A stretch of 64,000 nt of DNA from NCBI RefSeq assembly GCF_014529535.1, contig NW_023503370.1:744001-808000 (forward strand), read 5' to 3'. This document shows, one piece after another, positions 27,138 through 41,000 of the stretch. The stretch's first letter is position 1. Each line of letters starts with the position of its first letter. The DNA is from Bradysia coprophila (Eukaryota; Arthropoda; Insecta; Diptera; Sciaridae). Position numbers and translations under genes: made by a program. Below the pieces are notes generated by a model that ran no database searches, was not told where the DNA came from, and was given only the letters and a program-made list of their open reading frames with translations.

Positions 27138-27763
27138 ACTGTAAAATTGCTTTCGTATATAAAATCTTGTTCCTAATAATTTGAAAATAGCAATATGGGA
27201 CTCTACACCGGACTAGACCCGCTCTGCATTTTGCAGAGTATCGTCATACAAAACAGTGGATCTGATTACAATAATACAATATAGAAGCGGCACTCAATGT
27301 CTCGTTCAGTGAAACATTTACCGGTCGTTTCACTGCATTCTTCTGTCAAAGACAATCTTTCTTTCAATCAATTTAAGATTTTGAACTTTAAACAAGCACT
27401 TGAGGTGTTAGTAATGAATGATACACCAATTAAATATTTCGTTAAAAATTTGTCCTTTTGTCGAAACAAAATTAAATAAAAAATCTAAAAAAAAATTGAA
27501 TTTGTGTGACGACAACGAAATACAAAAATAGAACATAACGGCAACTTTACCGAAATAAATAAGAAAAATTATTAAATATCCCCGACATCCCTTAGTCGGT
27601 TATGACAAAAAAAAATTAATAAAAATTCGGAACATAAAACGTAACAATTTGTCTCATAACGAACTCATCATCCAATCTAACAACTTCATCACAAAATATT
27701 TAAAAAAAAGGGGAGAAAGGAAACAATTTGCAGCACAAATCATTACATTTCCTGTTATCGCAT

Positions 27764-30700
27764 CTACGATCCGAATTGCTCTTTGGTGCTATCGATCGGT
27801 TCGAAAACATAACTACCACGGCCATCGAATTGCAAATAATGTTCGTGGTGTTTCCACAGCGACTTGCGATGCGACACCGTGAACAATGTAATTCCGACCT
27901 TTTTACAATATTGATACATGCTACCTTCAACGTCAACCGACACCGCACTTGTACATTCGTCTAAAATCGCAAACTGTGGCGAATGGTAAAACAGACGTGC
28001 CATCGCAATGCGTTGCTTCTCACCGCCGGACAACACATCGATCCAATCTTCGACGGCGTCCAATCCCTTTTCACGCACCTGCAAATACGACAGTTGAACC
28101 AATTCCAAGAATCCGCTTAAATCTTCGTCGGTGCGACCGCGTCGTCTCATTTCGGCATGTGTATGAGGATAAATAATTTGATCGCGTAATGTACCCAGTG
28201 TCATGTATGGTCTTTGTGGAATGTAAAACAGTTTGCCTCGCGGAGGTTTGGTCAATTTGCCACCCCATGTGGGCCATAGTTCGCCCAGTATACGGAATAG
28301 ACTTGATTTACCTGAGCAACGGAACAAACGAATCAAAGTATGAAACAGAACGAACCACTAAGGGTAAATAATGTCAAACTCACCGCAACCATTCGGTCCA
28401 CATACTAAGACATTTTGGCCGGACATCACTTCGAATGTGAGCTCACGCACTAAAATGTCACCGTTGGGTGTCACCAATGGTACTTTATCGAAGCGGATGA
28501 TATTGTCTTGGAATGCGATTATTCCTTTGCATGGCGCTATTTCAGCGTCTGCACTACTTGAATTACTGACCATGGTTCGTTCGTATTTGCCCTGGTTCAG
28601 TTCACGTAAGACATGGGTCAATTCAGTCATTCGTGACGTAAAACCAGCCAAACGTGATAATTCACGTCCAGCCAACACCAGACGACCGATAGCTTCAGCA
28701 AGTTTGACCAGCATACGACCGAATGTGTAATAATTTTTTAACCGTTCAGACTGGTCGCCTTTGGTAAATGGATGATTTGGCGTGAAAAATGGTATCGAAA
28801 CTGCGTAAAAGCCGACAACGGTAGCAACATCTTTAATGGAAACAAAAAAAATATTTGAATTAAACAACGTAAGGCAGTCAGGAACTGAAGACAATTCTTA
28901 CATTTGGCAATCATGTTGTCAATTATTCCCATGCCAACACGGAATTCCAAAAATTTCCTCAAATGTGACGTCAATTTTGAGAAACTGGCCAAAATCGTCA
29001 ACTTTTCACGGACATTTCCTTGATAAAAGGCTACCTGAAATCGGTACATAAAACTGCAAAAGCGATTCGGGAAAACATTTAACGATGAATTTACCTCTTC
29101 CGAATTGGTTATCAATCGACTGTTCACATAACGGAATTCACCTTCTAGTTTTTGTTCTTCGACGGTCAGTCGTCCTGGAGAAAATTTTAAAGAAAATGTT
29201 TGAATGGATAGGTTGGGTTAAATGATACTACAAGCAGAAACAAGACACATAACTAAATTATAAGAAATTAAATGCAACGTAACGGTATATTGAGAAACCA
29301 GTGTGCAATACACATTCCTGTTCAAACAGCTACGTTCTATATTAATTGAATCAGCTTCATTGACTGCTGAAATGAATACGCTCCGATTATCGAGTGTTAT
29401 TTTCATCTGACAGTTTTCACGTGTGATTTTCATAACTTTCAATGAACTGTAATTCTAAGAGTTTAAGCTTCGTGACAGACAGTCTAGATTGAAATTAGGT
29501 AATTTTTAGTCCACTTCTTTGTTGATAAAAATTTCGTCTCGGATTTTCAACTTTATAGTTTAATCTATGACTCGCAAAGTATATAACAGACATGCTGTCC
29601 ATTAGAGTATAGAAAACCACTACAGTCACAAATTCGTTTTAGAAGAATCACGGCCTGTACGTTTTTCCTCTGATGCTATTAAAATTTTAACTACTTGTTA
29701 GACTTGGTGACTTCCCAAGAAACAATCTCAAACATTTGTGTCAAATCTATGATTCCCGCTTTAGTGGTCACTCTGGTTATTGACCAATTTCCACCATTCT
29801 TTTTTCCTTGATTGGACATTCTGTCTTGTACTGCGTTTCAAAATCTTTCAATACTTGTTCTGCTATATCTCTATAGACAGTGAAAAATGCAAATGTGTAA
29901 CGTTATGGAGTTTAGAACGAAATTGATGTTCTCATTAGCGGGAAAAATTGACCAGTCGATGTTTCGAGTGGTGCATATTTTTCGGGATGAAACCTATAGA
30001 TGAGCAATCACTTGAAAACGAGCTGATGGTTCCGAAAAAAACGCTTACTCGACGGTAGATACAATGGTAATAGACGCACGGTGTGCCGAAATGAAGTCGT
30101 TGCATATGTCTCGACAGAAATTTCTTTTTTGGATCAATAAAAAAAAAATTCTGGGTCAAAGTAGTGCATCGGGTGGATTTGGATCCAGATCAAACAAAAA
30201 TTTCTCCAAAAGAGACATTTCCGTTGAGAAATCACATATGTTGAGACTTCGCAGTATCATTCAGGCCCACTGTGGACGATTAACGATAATTTGCTGAACA
30301 ATAGAAACCGTCTCCAAAAAAAAAATGACTCGTCATTTCAACAAACACTCACCATTTCAATATCGTCAAGTCTTATATGGATAATTCGAGTGGAGACATA
30401 ACAAAAGCTTCACAGACTTAATGTAAGTTTTGATCTTCAACAGGGCGTATGCAAGGTAATTCAATCTTACATCACATTCAAAATTCCATAAGTCATAAGT
30501 TAGAATGACAGAAAGAGTAAGAGTGTAAAGTCCATACGGGTCTTTTATGTACCGGTTTCGGACAATACAATTCACGCCAATGAATATTAGGTAATCATCA
30601 TGACTATGCATTTCAAAATATCGTAAATATCAGTAGTAGCGTATAGTCAGTCATATACAAACAAAAAATAAACATTTGCGGCGCTGCGATATACAAACAT

Positions 30701-33700
30701 CGACGTTGAACATAACGAATTTTAAAGAAAAGACAAAACGATAAAAAGTTTGTATTTTGCCGTGTTGTACAGGAAAGCAACACGACAACATTGCATATGA
30801 TATAACGAGCGACAACTACCAAAATAAGTCGAAAAAGGCGAATTGAATTTTCTCTATGATTGAAATTACCTGTAGGTTTCCGTAAATGGGTAAGGAACAC
30901 TCCAGACACTAATAAATACAACATTAGAATGGATGGTGACTGGAACACAATTAAATTAAACAATTTTAGTATCCGAATTGTTTCGACAATCATTTAGTTC
31001 AATGCATACCTTTCCGCCCAGCGTCATTGTCAATCTGTAAACGTACAGAACTATATCCAAGATAGGCTTGCTAACATTCGAATAAACGTCGGTAACACTT
31101 TCGCAGAACTTATCAATGTCCGTCGTTAGTAACTGATCAGCATTCGATATTCGGTTGTCCAGATTTGACATTTTATAATACGTAAAACCTCTGCAAGAAT
31201 GCATCAGAATTTTTATCCCGTGCAGTTGGGAGTGAAAATAGTTTTTTTTTTAAATACTCACTTGAGGTACTGATTGTATAGGTGATGGGATAGATTGGTT
31301 CGAAATCTCAACTTTAATTCGCCTAATCCCCATTTTAGGACATTGTTTATAACTGCAATCTGTTTGAATGGAAAGATCAAGTAAAAATTTTGACTGTGGG
31401 CGATGGGCAATGTTTCGCTTACCAATGGCAAAGCAGAAAAGTATCGCAATATGTTACTTCGAAATCTTGTTTTGTCCATTGTAACGACGGCGCTCTCAAT
31501 CATAGTAATGGTTTGTATCAACCAAACATCACTCATTGAACGGGCGATCAGCGAACCAGCAATTAAAAATAGCAGCGCACATTCTTTACTCCAAAATCCC
31601 GGTATTATTATATCTGGAAAGAAATGAAAAATCAAAAATTAATAGCTGGATCAAGGTGAAGTTACGTGTATCTTAAGAGGAGTCTTTCAATCCGTTCCTG
31701 TCGTCACTGTGTTATACTTGTTTAAATTAGTGTTTTACAACTACCATCCGCGCGTATGCATATATTAAACTCGTATAAACACGTATAAGGCAAGGTCGTG
31801 AACTTGTATGAGTGGACCGGATGAAAACAGCTGACGAAAATTGTGTCACAAATTTGAGGGGTTAACTGTACTGTATGTGACGTCACTGTTTGTAAATAAC
31901 TGTGGGCTTTGCGCCGGAGGCCAGTCGAGCAATCACACGGGCCAAAACAAACATTTACAAACAGTGACGTAACACATTTCACATGCTTCTGCACGGTAAG
32001 TGCATTTTCAATGTCGCAGACTGTAAAGCATGTAAAATAGTGTTGACTAGTGTTGAAATAGTGCGAACGGGAGGTTAGCTAAAAAAGCCCTGAGTCGATG
32101 AGACAAATATTTGGTTGCCTTGTAAGTCGAACATTGCCGAAGAAATCAGCAGAAAATTAATTGTTCTAATAATCTTTGACATATAGCAGCCAAGTCCTAA
32201 AATCAATCTATTGCAGTTCAGAGAGGTAATTCAGCATGTCTTAGAGGCACATTAGGTCCCATTTTTGTAACTCACGTTGAATGCTGCCCTTTTCACTATT
32301 ACTAGAAACGAAAATATTCTTCGCATTTATTAGGTCGAATAGCAACAATGCCGTAAATGCATTGTAGTATGTAAAACTTAAACTAATTAAAGTGCAATTG
32401 AAGGAGAAACCAATTAACAATTGCACTATGACCACCAAGTGACATAAAATTGTTTTCGAATCTTTCCTTTCCATACATAGCTCTGTTTGTATGTATTGTC
32501 CTACAGACTATAACTTCTCGTTAAGTTATTAGTTATTTTCCTAACGCATCAAATAAATGTCCTGTGACCGAAAATGGATTTTTTTGTGGTTTTGGAAGGG
32601 TAGGTACATGACTTAAATTCTCTGAGACCTAGTTCAGGTAGGATTGATTGAAGTATTTTCTAAAATGTAGATAAAGGAAAATTCTATTTGAAAGGGGGTC
32701 AAGGTTTTCCGTAGCCGACAATATTTTTTTTTTCATACAGTCAAAAACTAGCCTAATGTACTCGGGCTTGATATTCTAGTTCGATACATTAACCTAACGA
32801 GAACATCAAGTCCCAAACGTCAAATACTTCGTTCGAGCGTATTCACCCTTAGACAGAGATGGAGAAATCAAATACTCAGATATTTCTTAAAATACTTTAA
32901 ATTTTTCAAATTTCTAAATTCATAGCAGTGGATACAACGTTTGATTCAAATCAGACATGATAGCTATGTCAGTCATCCGCCGCGGTTATGTCAGTCTAAG
33001 CCCCGATGATTTTAGAATCAGTATTGCATACAGATCATCCTAAAATCGTCAAATCAATTCCATATTCGAGGATGATGTTGTGCGTTGTAATTGTTACCAC
33101 ATAAATTTCGTCTAAGAAATGAAAATCTAGATTCTGCATCTTAGTGTTTTGTGGGGATAAAAAAATCTAAATCTTCATTTGTTAAATGAAATTTTTATGG
33201 AATCAAAGCTGAACAACTCCCAAATCAAAAAACGTGATCACGTTCGGCATAACTTCAACATTTTACTATTTTATTTCAACGGACAAGATGGGTTTTTCTG
33301 GTGAAACGGCAGCTGAAGTTGGCTGCTCTCTTGCCTGATTCAATTGAACGTTATTAAAAATAATGAAAAGTTTGCTTGCTTCCGTGTGTATCGTTAGACC
33401 ATGCAAGTGAGAGTGAAAATATTTGTAAAAATTAATATACATTTTGAAGTTCAAGTTGCATGGTACGTTAAATTATTATTCAAATTTACTGTAATCGATT
33501 TTAATTTATTAATCAAGGCATTGTGAACCGAATTTAATGATTTTTATTTGCATTCGCTTAAAATATAGTAAAATCGGTGCGCTAAACAAATATTTTATTT
33601 ATGTAGTGTGGAATATAGACAGTGGTGAGTGTGTTAGCCTGTCGCCGACGAATGAAAAGGTCAATCGTATACAATCAACAACAGAAACTATTGAATATTT

Positions 33701-36700
33701 TTGAAATATTATATACAACGGAGGAATGATTAATAATCAACTATTTCGATAACATGCTGATTAAACATAACGAAAATATGTTATCAGTGCATATGATAAG
33801 CGGGTTTTTTTTTATAAAAGTAATTTACAAAGTTTATCTTAATCGTTGCGACAACCTGAAAATGTATTCTGCTTTATTATTTTACATTTTTCTTTTTTTT
33901 TCGAAATTTGTTGAATGGTGTAAATGAATCAAACCATACCGATCAAAGGTTTACAATAAGAGTGACGATGAGATATCGTCTTATCGAGTGGAAAATATGT
34001 TTCAAAGTTCATAGCCTAAACGTTTCGGTAGACATTGATCTCAATTCATGTTCGGCACTCAAGGTAGTATCAATTTATCGACGTCGAAAAAACTCAGCTG
34101 CCAGCGCTAGCACTGTAAATATTTGAAAAAAAATCTTCGGAACAAAGTTTCAGAATTTACATAAATTCAGACTTTGGTTAAAATAACTCCTGCAATTCCC
34201 ATTAACATTATTCTTTATCTTATCCTTGTACTTTTTAAAGGTAAGTGTTTCAAAAACGCTACGTATAATTTAGCTAAGAGGCGATCATTACGTAATTCCA
34301 GTCCAACAAAAGCCAGTGAAACAAAATAAATGTTTGAGACAGAACTGTCAACTATAAACGGAGGCGAAAATTGAATCGTGTCAACGCACTTCTTGTTGAT
34401 CGTGTTCAGTTTTTCTTTTCTTTCTTTAGTTGACAGCTTCCACACAAATATGGAGTGAAAACGGAGACAGGATGACGATTCTCGAAACATTCGTAACTTT
34501 AGGAATTCGTAACTTGACATAAGTCACCATAAATTACAGCCCAGTCGACATAATTCTCGAAGAAATGTTCTTATCAAAATTTTTACCTTAAACTAAGAGT
34601 GATGTCTGGCATTCGTAACTCGACTTACGAAGATTTTATTTTATTTGAATAAGTGTGGTAACTACAGCTGGTATCGCGAATTGTATTAAATATTTATGTG
34701 AATTAACGTGAAAAGTATCGAACAACGTCATTTGTGAATGTATTTTTGTATTTTATCAATTTTGACAAGAAATATTGCGTTTTTCAAAGGTAATGACTGA
34801 ACGAGCATGTTACCCGAGTAAATAAAAAGTAAATGATTAGTTCTACGTTTCGGAAAATGTCCATTCTGAAACCTTATAGCATCTCGATAATTGAAAGTCG
34901 AGTAAAGCAGGATTGTGTCCACTTCAAAATATTCCATCTTACTCACTGGTAAGATGAGATGCAGTTTGCGTTTCAGATAGATTCGCCAGCAGATCCACAA
35001 ACACACACCCTTCTGATTTCACAGATGTTACTACAGATCGACAGCGATTTGAAGCAGAAAGAACTGTTTAACCTGTACGTACATGTACTACTTGTACTGT
35101 TAACTTTAGACAGTGTGTGCGCATGTGGGTCAGCGGTAATTTGTTGTCTGATTAAATTCAAGGAACCACCATCTGACGTCCACAAACAACTTAGTTCTAC
35201 AAAAAAAAAAACCGATGGAAGTTAAAAATTGCAAGAGTTCCAAGACCTAATCTAAAATTCTAGAAACTACCATCTCATCACCTCGAACATATCAATGATA
35301 ACCCGATTCAAATGAGATTGGTTCAAATTTAGCCGATACAATGAATACATTACCACAGAAGATACATCGAAATTTATCGTCATTGATAAAATTTGCCAAA
35401 TTTAAATCACATTGTGCTACCTTTGATCACATTTTCGTCGTAAAATTCATTTTAGTGCATCCCAAAGTTACATCCCATACGGAAATGTTTGAGAATTGAA
35501 TTTTTAATCGTACTTTCAATCGACTTTTTGACCGTAACTTTTCGTACATATCTTTAAGAATTCTTACAGTTACGAGAATGCGAGAATTGACGCCCATAAT
35601 TCTATCTTTTAAACGGAGTGAATGAGTGCTATTCCAGCTTAACCGTTGAACCTGTTCCAAAAGAGTGAGAGTCGCAGACACCTCATTTGGAAAATTGCTC
35701 ATCCGCTCACATGACGGTGAATCAAAATGAATTTTTTAGAGAACTGAGCAAAATTGAATAAATCGAATGGTGCGAAAACGGAGTGCTATTTTTAAAATGG
35801 AATGAGTGCGATTTCAGCTTGGACAGCTTTGGTAAAATGGAGAAAACCCGGCATGAAACATTTCTGATTTTTTTTTTTGAATCTTCTTAATAAGCTTACT
35901 ACAGATTGAAGCACTTCACTAAGCAAAACCTATAAAACCGTTTTCCCTACCGAGGCTATTTTATGGACGATTTTTTGTTTCAGCTTAATCGACGATAATT
36001 GATTTTATTATTTTGTTTTATCGGTGTCTACTATAAATAAAATACACAGCAGAATATGCCTAATGCTGCCTTGAAAAATTTGCTGTGTGTGTGATATGAT
36101 TGCTATTTGAAACTAATATACGGTTCGATAGTGATGATGATATAAATAGTATATAGACTGATACGATTATTTATAATCAAGTAAATCGTGCAAAGTTTAC
36201 GCTTGGGTTATGTACTATATATGTATTTGAGTATTAACTATATTTACTGATACTTTCGGACGTCGATGTACAAATATTAAACAATCGAATAATTCATGAC
36301 AATAGGAAAGATACATACGTCGAAACACAATCCAAGATGTGACCCTTTTCACCTTCTGGAGTTTCGTATTAATTGCATGTTGGACTGACCCCTTACGATG
36401 ACAGTGCATTTCTGAAGACTCTAAAGACTATTTCTGAAGAAGTAATCGGTTTACAGATTATAATCAAACGAAAGATACCGAAGAATAATTTCCGATGTAT
36501 TAGCTCACCTGTCATACAATCAATAAAAACCTGCACACTCATCTATATGACAATGAGTATAAGTACTTCACAATTGAGCAACACATATATCATGTGTTGT
36601 GTTACCTACTCGTCACACCGCGCCTGAGCGCTTTGCTACCATCTACAAAAGTATATTTTCCATGCTAGCGTGCGGTAAAGTGTAAAAATACTGTCACTGA

Positions 36701-39700
36701 TTGTGACAGTGAAAATGCACTTACCTCCCGTTAGCATGTAAATTAAATTTTTGTATCTGCTTGTAAAATTATTGTTTTGGTTTGTTTGAATGTTTCACTC
36801 GTTCCGCAACCCTCACACTTACGAAATCATTTACAAGCTGGTAATATTACAATGCAATCACGTAATTCAGAATTTTCTACTTCGGATGAATACGAAACTA
36901 ATTTTGTATCATGCGCCAACATGGCCAAAATACACTCTAAATTCTTGCGTTTCTAATTAATAATAATAAATACGTATGCATGACAAACGGTAAAGCTACT
37001 GTCTCTAGTCATATTTACTTTGATTTACAAAACTAAATACATTTGACATTTGTAAAAGTAATTAATTTCTCATTATTAGATAATTCATGAGTTGTAGATG
37101 ACAGAACTAAGTAAAAACATTTGAGTATCTTAAACGCCTTCCCTACAAATTTACCTGTAAATAGTTATCCAATTTCAGTGTCAATTTTACAAGAATTTGT
37201 TGTGCATCACGCATCAGCAACTATTTGCATGTCGAGCAAAATAATAACAAACAAAAAAATGCTCAACACGAACCGAATATGATGATCTGACAGATTTCAA
37301 GTCCAAAACGTGTTTTAAAGTATCCAACATACTCGAAACGAAAGCATGCATCCAATGTTTTTATGCAACACAACGTTTTTATGCATGAAATGCAACGGAA
37401 AATTATGTCACTGACATAGTTAATGGGGGAGTCGTTCACAAATGACGTCAGTTTCCGTACCGCTCTTATCACCGTTATAGTGAAACTGTTTTTTTTTATC
37501 ATTACAACGAGATTCGACATTAAGGTTACAGAGTTTTTGGTTTGGAGCAGAAAGCCCCGTAACGACCAGCTGAAGCAAAAACATAAAAGTGAAATCTTAA
37601 TGTTAGATCTCAGAATCCTACATTATTTTGGTTTTTAGTACGCTCTTACAATTTAGGCATTACATTCTATAAGCCCTAGAGTATAGACTGCAGAGGTCCT
37701 TAATTTATTAGTTAGTGTTCACAATCTCACTATTTTCCAGTGGGAATTTAGAGTACCTTGCTGAGAAATGGTATTGTAGGTATGACACGTCACTGCATGC
37801 GGAATCATAACAATCCCTCACATGCGCGTGCTCTATTCAGTGCAGACTTTGACTTAATGCTTTTCTAGATTCTAAGGGACTTGAACTTCACAAACACACG
37901 TGATGAGCCATCATCACGTGATTGTTCAAATAACCTTGGGTAATTAGTTGGTGTACGCACACACAAAATGCTTTTTACAAGTCACCACTTCTTTGAAGAA
38001 ATCAAAAGTTGGTCGGACTTTTTAGAGGGTGCCTCTCTGTCCACATTCGGTTTACTCACATTTAAGGAGACATCGTCATCCTTTTTTGAGTAGTTCTCGG
38101 TATAGAACATTACTTCCGAGCATGACTTTAGACCACAATACTTGGACTGAAACTTATGGGATTACTCCCATTTAATGCCATAAAATTTAGTTTGGCACTC
38201 CTCGGTCAGACCAAAACCTAACTGAAATTTTGTCTTTGAATTCATTGAAACGAAAAAGTATTAATGCGCATCACTCAAAGGTCAAACGATTCTTAAAAAT
38301 AAAATGCAAAATTTGACTAAAACATCAAAACAGAAAAACGTTACCGGCAACGAACGAACTATCGGAAAGGTAAAGAATGTGATGTGCAAATGCAAAATAA
38401 TAAATAAATAAAATGAATTATAACATCCAGTCATGTCATATCAAGTCATTATTGGGTTTTAATGATTTATTTACCTTGAAGCGATGGAATATATGGTAAA
38501 TTTCGTGTGTAAAAGATAATTTAGTGTTAATTTGTTAAGGTTTCTTTTTCTGTTGAACTCATTTGATATTTCCTGCATAAAGCACGTTTCCTGGTTTGTA
38601 CGTTATACAATTGCCTTGTCTAGTGTGTCGCATCATTTAAAACATTTTTTGTGTCAATTTGTCCAAAGCTATAATTTCGAAAATAATCTTCAATTCCTAT
38701 TCGAATTCATCCAACTAATATCAAGTTGCGAGAGCGTAATTTGAGTGAATTCTTGGAATGATAAAATCGAAAACGTACAGATTTTCTACGAAATAAAACC
38801 GATCCGAAACTGAGAGTTTTTGGAACTGTAAGTGATACAATTATGAACCACTGCCATAGTTATATTCGATTCTTACCACACATGAGGGTGTTTACTTGTA
38901 CATACATGCATACAAGGTCATGTTGATATATCGCACATGGTTTGAACAGTGTGAATTGGATGGAAAATCGCATAAAAACGACGGAAATTTTAATTCCATA
39001 ACTGGTATTAATGAGGAATTAAAAGTAACTCATTACGATCGCTGAACTACACGATTTAAAAGGCATTGCATTTTCAATCGTTCTCCGAGATATAACTGGG
39101 TGATATAAAGTTATTGTTAGCCAGACGCTTGTAAATACTCACTTACTCAGTGTCTATTTGTCAAATTTTGTAATTAAACAGCCAAACTGAAAAAAACGTA
39201 TTTTTATGCACAGTAAAACGTGATGTCTGGCCTTAATCGCACATAAACTTGAAGATAAGGAAAATCATCACGCGTCATAATCATGGTAGCCTTAGCACAT
39301 CTAACCATTACTGCTGCGCTACTACTAATGTCGCTAATATCGATTAACATAATATTGGAACAAACGGTCTTTCAAAAGTCGCTATCTGTCTAAAGCTGAA
39401 TTTCACAGTCAACCGTACGGAGACAAAACGGATGATCACCCTGAGGACACCTTAATACTAATTCGCAGCGTTTTTATAACCAACTAAGATTCTACGATTA
39501 GATCACATTTTAACTGATTGTCGAAAGAGATAGACACTCTTGTGCTGACATCTGTCGTTAAATATATAGACAACACATTTAACGCTGGTTACCGCTTTCA
39601 GAAATAGCCAAACTAATGCTCAACACACACGATACATTGAAATTGCGTGGTGTACTAGTATGCATTACATATATGACGTAGCTGTCGAATGAAGTTAGAA

Positions 39701-39995
39701 ATTTGTCTATGGTAAGTCACAATCGATGTAACCGCCTACGAAAACTTTCAATGTCTAGTGTACGTGATCAGCAGAATAATTGTTGTCAGTAACGATAACA
39801 TCATTGGATTTTACATTGTTCACGTCACTAAAATTCTTCTCGTTCTTAATGGTAAAGTAAATAAAACTGACCAACTCACCTAATAATTCTCTAAGTTGCT
39901 TGAAGAACAGCGAATTGACCTGCGCTCGTTGAATTTTTTTGTCTCTCTTTTCTGATATCATATACTGAATTTGATCTTCAGGTCCGATTCGTTTC
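27764..39995 (-). CDS. Peroxisomal half-ABC transporter, ABCD3/PMP70 type (first exon not found)
   Basis: Imports fatty-acyl-CoA type substrates into peroxisomes as a dimer of half-transporters. Exons in transcript order: 39995-39880, 31613-31262, 31190-31010, 30939-30870, 29174-29095, 29034-28902, 28830-28384 and 28311-27764. Every junction is GT-AG and keeps one frame, giving about 642 residues from KRIGPEDQ to the stop. The transmembrane half contains the hallmark segments [13 protein letters not shown] and [11 protein letters not shown]. The ATPase half contains Walker A GPNGCGKSS (split between exons), signature LSGGEKQR, Walker B FAILDE and H-loop [11 protein letters not shown]. These match ABCD3 better than ABCD1/2 or ABCD4. 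About 40-60 N-terminal residues, with the start codon and PEX19-type targeting region, must lie in an unseen exon above 39995. The intron 31614-39879 is 8.3 kb, while the others are 65 bp to 1.7 kb. Confidence 0.93.
31872..31976. repeat. Inverted repeat with a CRE-like GTGACGTCAC core
   Basis: The arm 31872-31897 (with GACGTCACTGTTTGTAAAT) is complementary to 31953-31976 apart from small gaps. The 55-bp loop is GC-rich (GGGCTTTGCGCCGGAGG). The next 60 bp (GGTAAGTGCATTTTCAATGTC and on) resemble the minus strand of 36685-36745, suggesting that both are pieces of one repeat family. Confidence 0.65.
36685..36745 (-). repeat. Relative of the 31990-32080 repeat, with a short hairpin
   Basis: The minus strand reads ACGGGAGGTAAGTGCATTTT, then CACTGTCAC and its complement. 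At 31990-32080 (+) the blocks GGTAAGTGCATTTTCAATGTC and GAACGGGAGG also occur, though in a different arrangement. ACTGTCAC and GTGACAGT form a small hairpin here. This is a probable fragment of a non-autonomous element within the long ABCD3 intron. Confidence 0.45.
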
Positions 39996-40745
39996 CTATA
40001 AAGAAAATAAAAATGAAAGTCACTATAAGCATCAGCTGGTATAATATGGTTTTACGCCTCTCAAACTCATATGATATTGCACAAGAAAAATGTTGCAATA
40101 GACTTTGATTCGTACGAAAATCAATTTGTTTTTATTATTTGTTAAATTCAGTATAATGAATCAATCGAAATTCGTTTTTTTAAGTCCATTCGAATACCCG
40201 CATTCATCCGTGTTATTTTTTCGTAGCAGCTCATAAGTGAATTATAAAATTAGTCGAAAGGTCAAGTTATTTAAAAATAATAATAATTTCATTGTAATGA
40301 CTGTCGTTTTGTTCAATTTTTTTTTTCTACGTCGTTCCAACACTGACATATTCTAATCGTATGACTTACTTAAAAAAAACTACCTGCTATGCGATGATTA
40401 GAAATGGACAAACAACTTTTGATATTAAATTTATTAGGAAATCATTTTAGGACTGTACTGCGAGTCATTGGACTCGTATCGCACAAATTTTACGTTAAAT
40501 AAAGTCTAGGTGAAGGACGAAAATTCGTCTAAAGTGTAGAATATTTATTCACTAAACAGTAAACCGGATCGCTGTTTGCCTTCACTGATTATGAGGGATT
40601 CTTTTGAAAAACAGCCTACCGAAATCGGACGAATTTTCCAGTGGACTTTTTTATATGTACCTAGAAAGGTATTCGACCCTAAAAGCCAAAACCACTTTCA
40701 AAAAAATTCTTCGAAGTTTGTGCGGCTGGTGAAATGTGATCAAAA

Positions 40746-41000
40746 GCCGAAAACTTGCACTTTTCTTACAAAAATTTCTCCAGTTATGCGAGCCGTACAG
40801 GGTCGTGTGGGGTGTCATTAGAAAGGTACTATTGAGCCGAATTATTGGGTTTAAAATTCATCGACACTGAAATAATACAAATAATACAAATACAAATATG
40901 TGCAGTTGAAGTTTCCAACCGAAGACTTACACTGTTCTTACTGAAATTTCTCGAGGTACACAAAACATACATGGTCGTGTGGGGTATCATTTGAAAGGTA
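40746..41000 (+). repeat. Two diverged direct repeat units
   Basis: 40746-40828 and 40918-41000 share, in order, a CCGAA(A/G)ACTT block, an ACTTTTCTTAC-like block, AAATTTCTC, and GGTCGTGTGGGGT(G/A)TCATT followed by GAAAGGTA. The period is about 172 bp. They look like an old tandem duplication inside a dispersed repeat. Confidence 0.55.

Larger units (their letters stand above)
21600..27750. other. Intergenic region between aminopeptidase and ABC transporter
   Basis: I find no recognisable gene in these 6 kb. It holds the foldback element at 23347-23833, a loosely repeated block at 24770-25070 built on TTATTAGGCAC and TAGATGTG motifs, the tRNA-like sequence at 25176-25256 and a 21-bp inverted repeat at 27056-27137. 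The rest is AT-rich and featureless to my reading. Confidence 0.5.
31614..39879. other. 8.3-kb intron of the ABCD3 gene
   Basis: No nested gene can be supported. The intron carries the inverted repeat at 31872-31976 and a related motif at 36685-36745. A minus-strand open frame at 32241-32474 ends at a plausible GTGAGT donor, but it matches no family and would break the well-supported join of the flanking exons. The remainder is AT-rich. Confidence 0.6.

Noticed and set aside
30366..30993. Hydrophobic receptor-like minus-strand frames near the ABCD3 exon at 30870-30939
   Set aside because: They read past the GT donor of a proven exon into intron DNA; Leu/Ile/Phe richness is expected from AT-rich sequence.
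32241..32474. Minus-strand hydrophobic frame ending at a GTGAGT donor inside the ABCD3 intron
   Set aside because: No family match, and inserting it would break the in-phase joining of exons 39880 and 31613, which restores a conserved protein segment.
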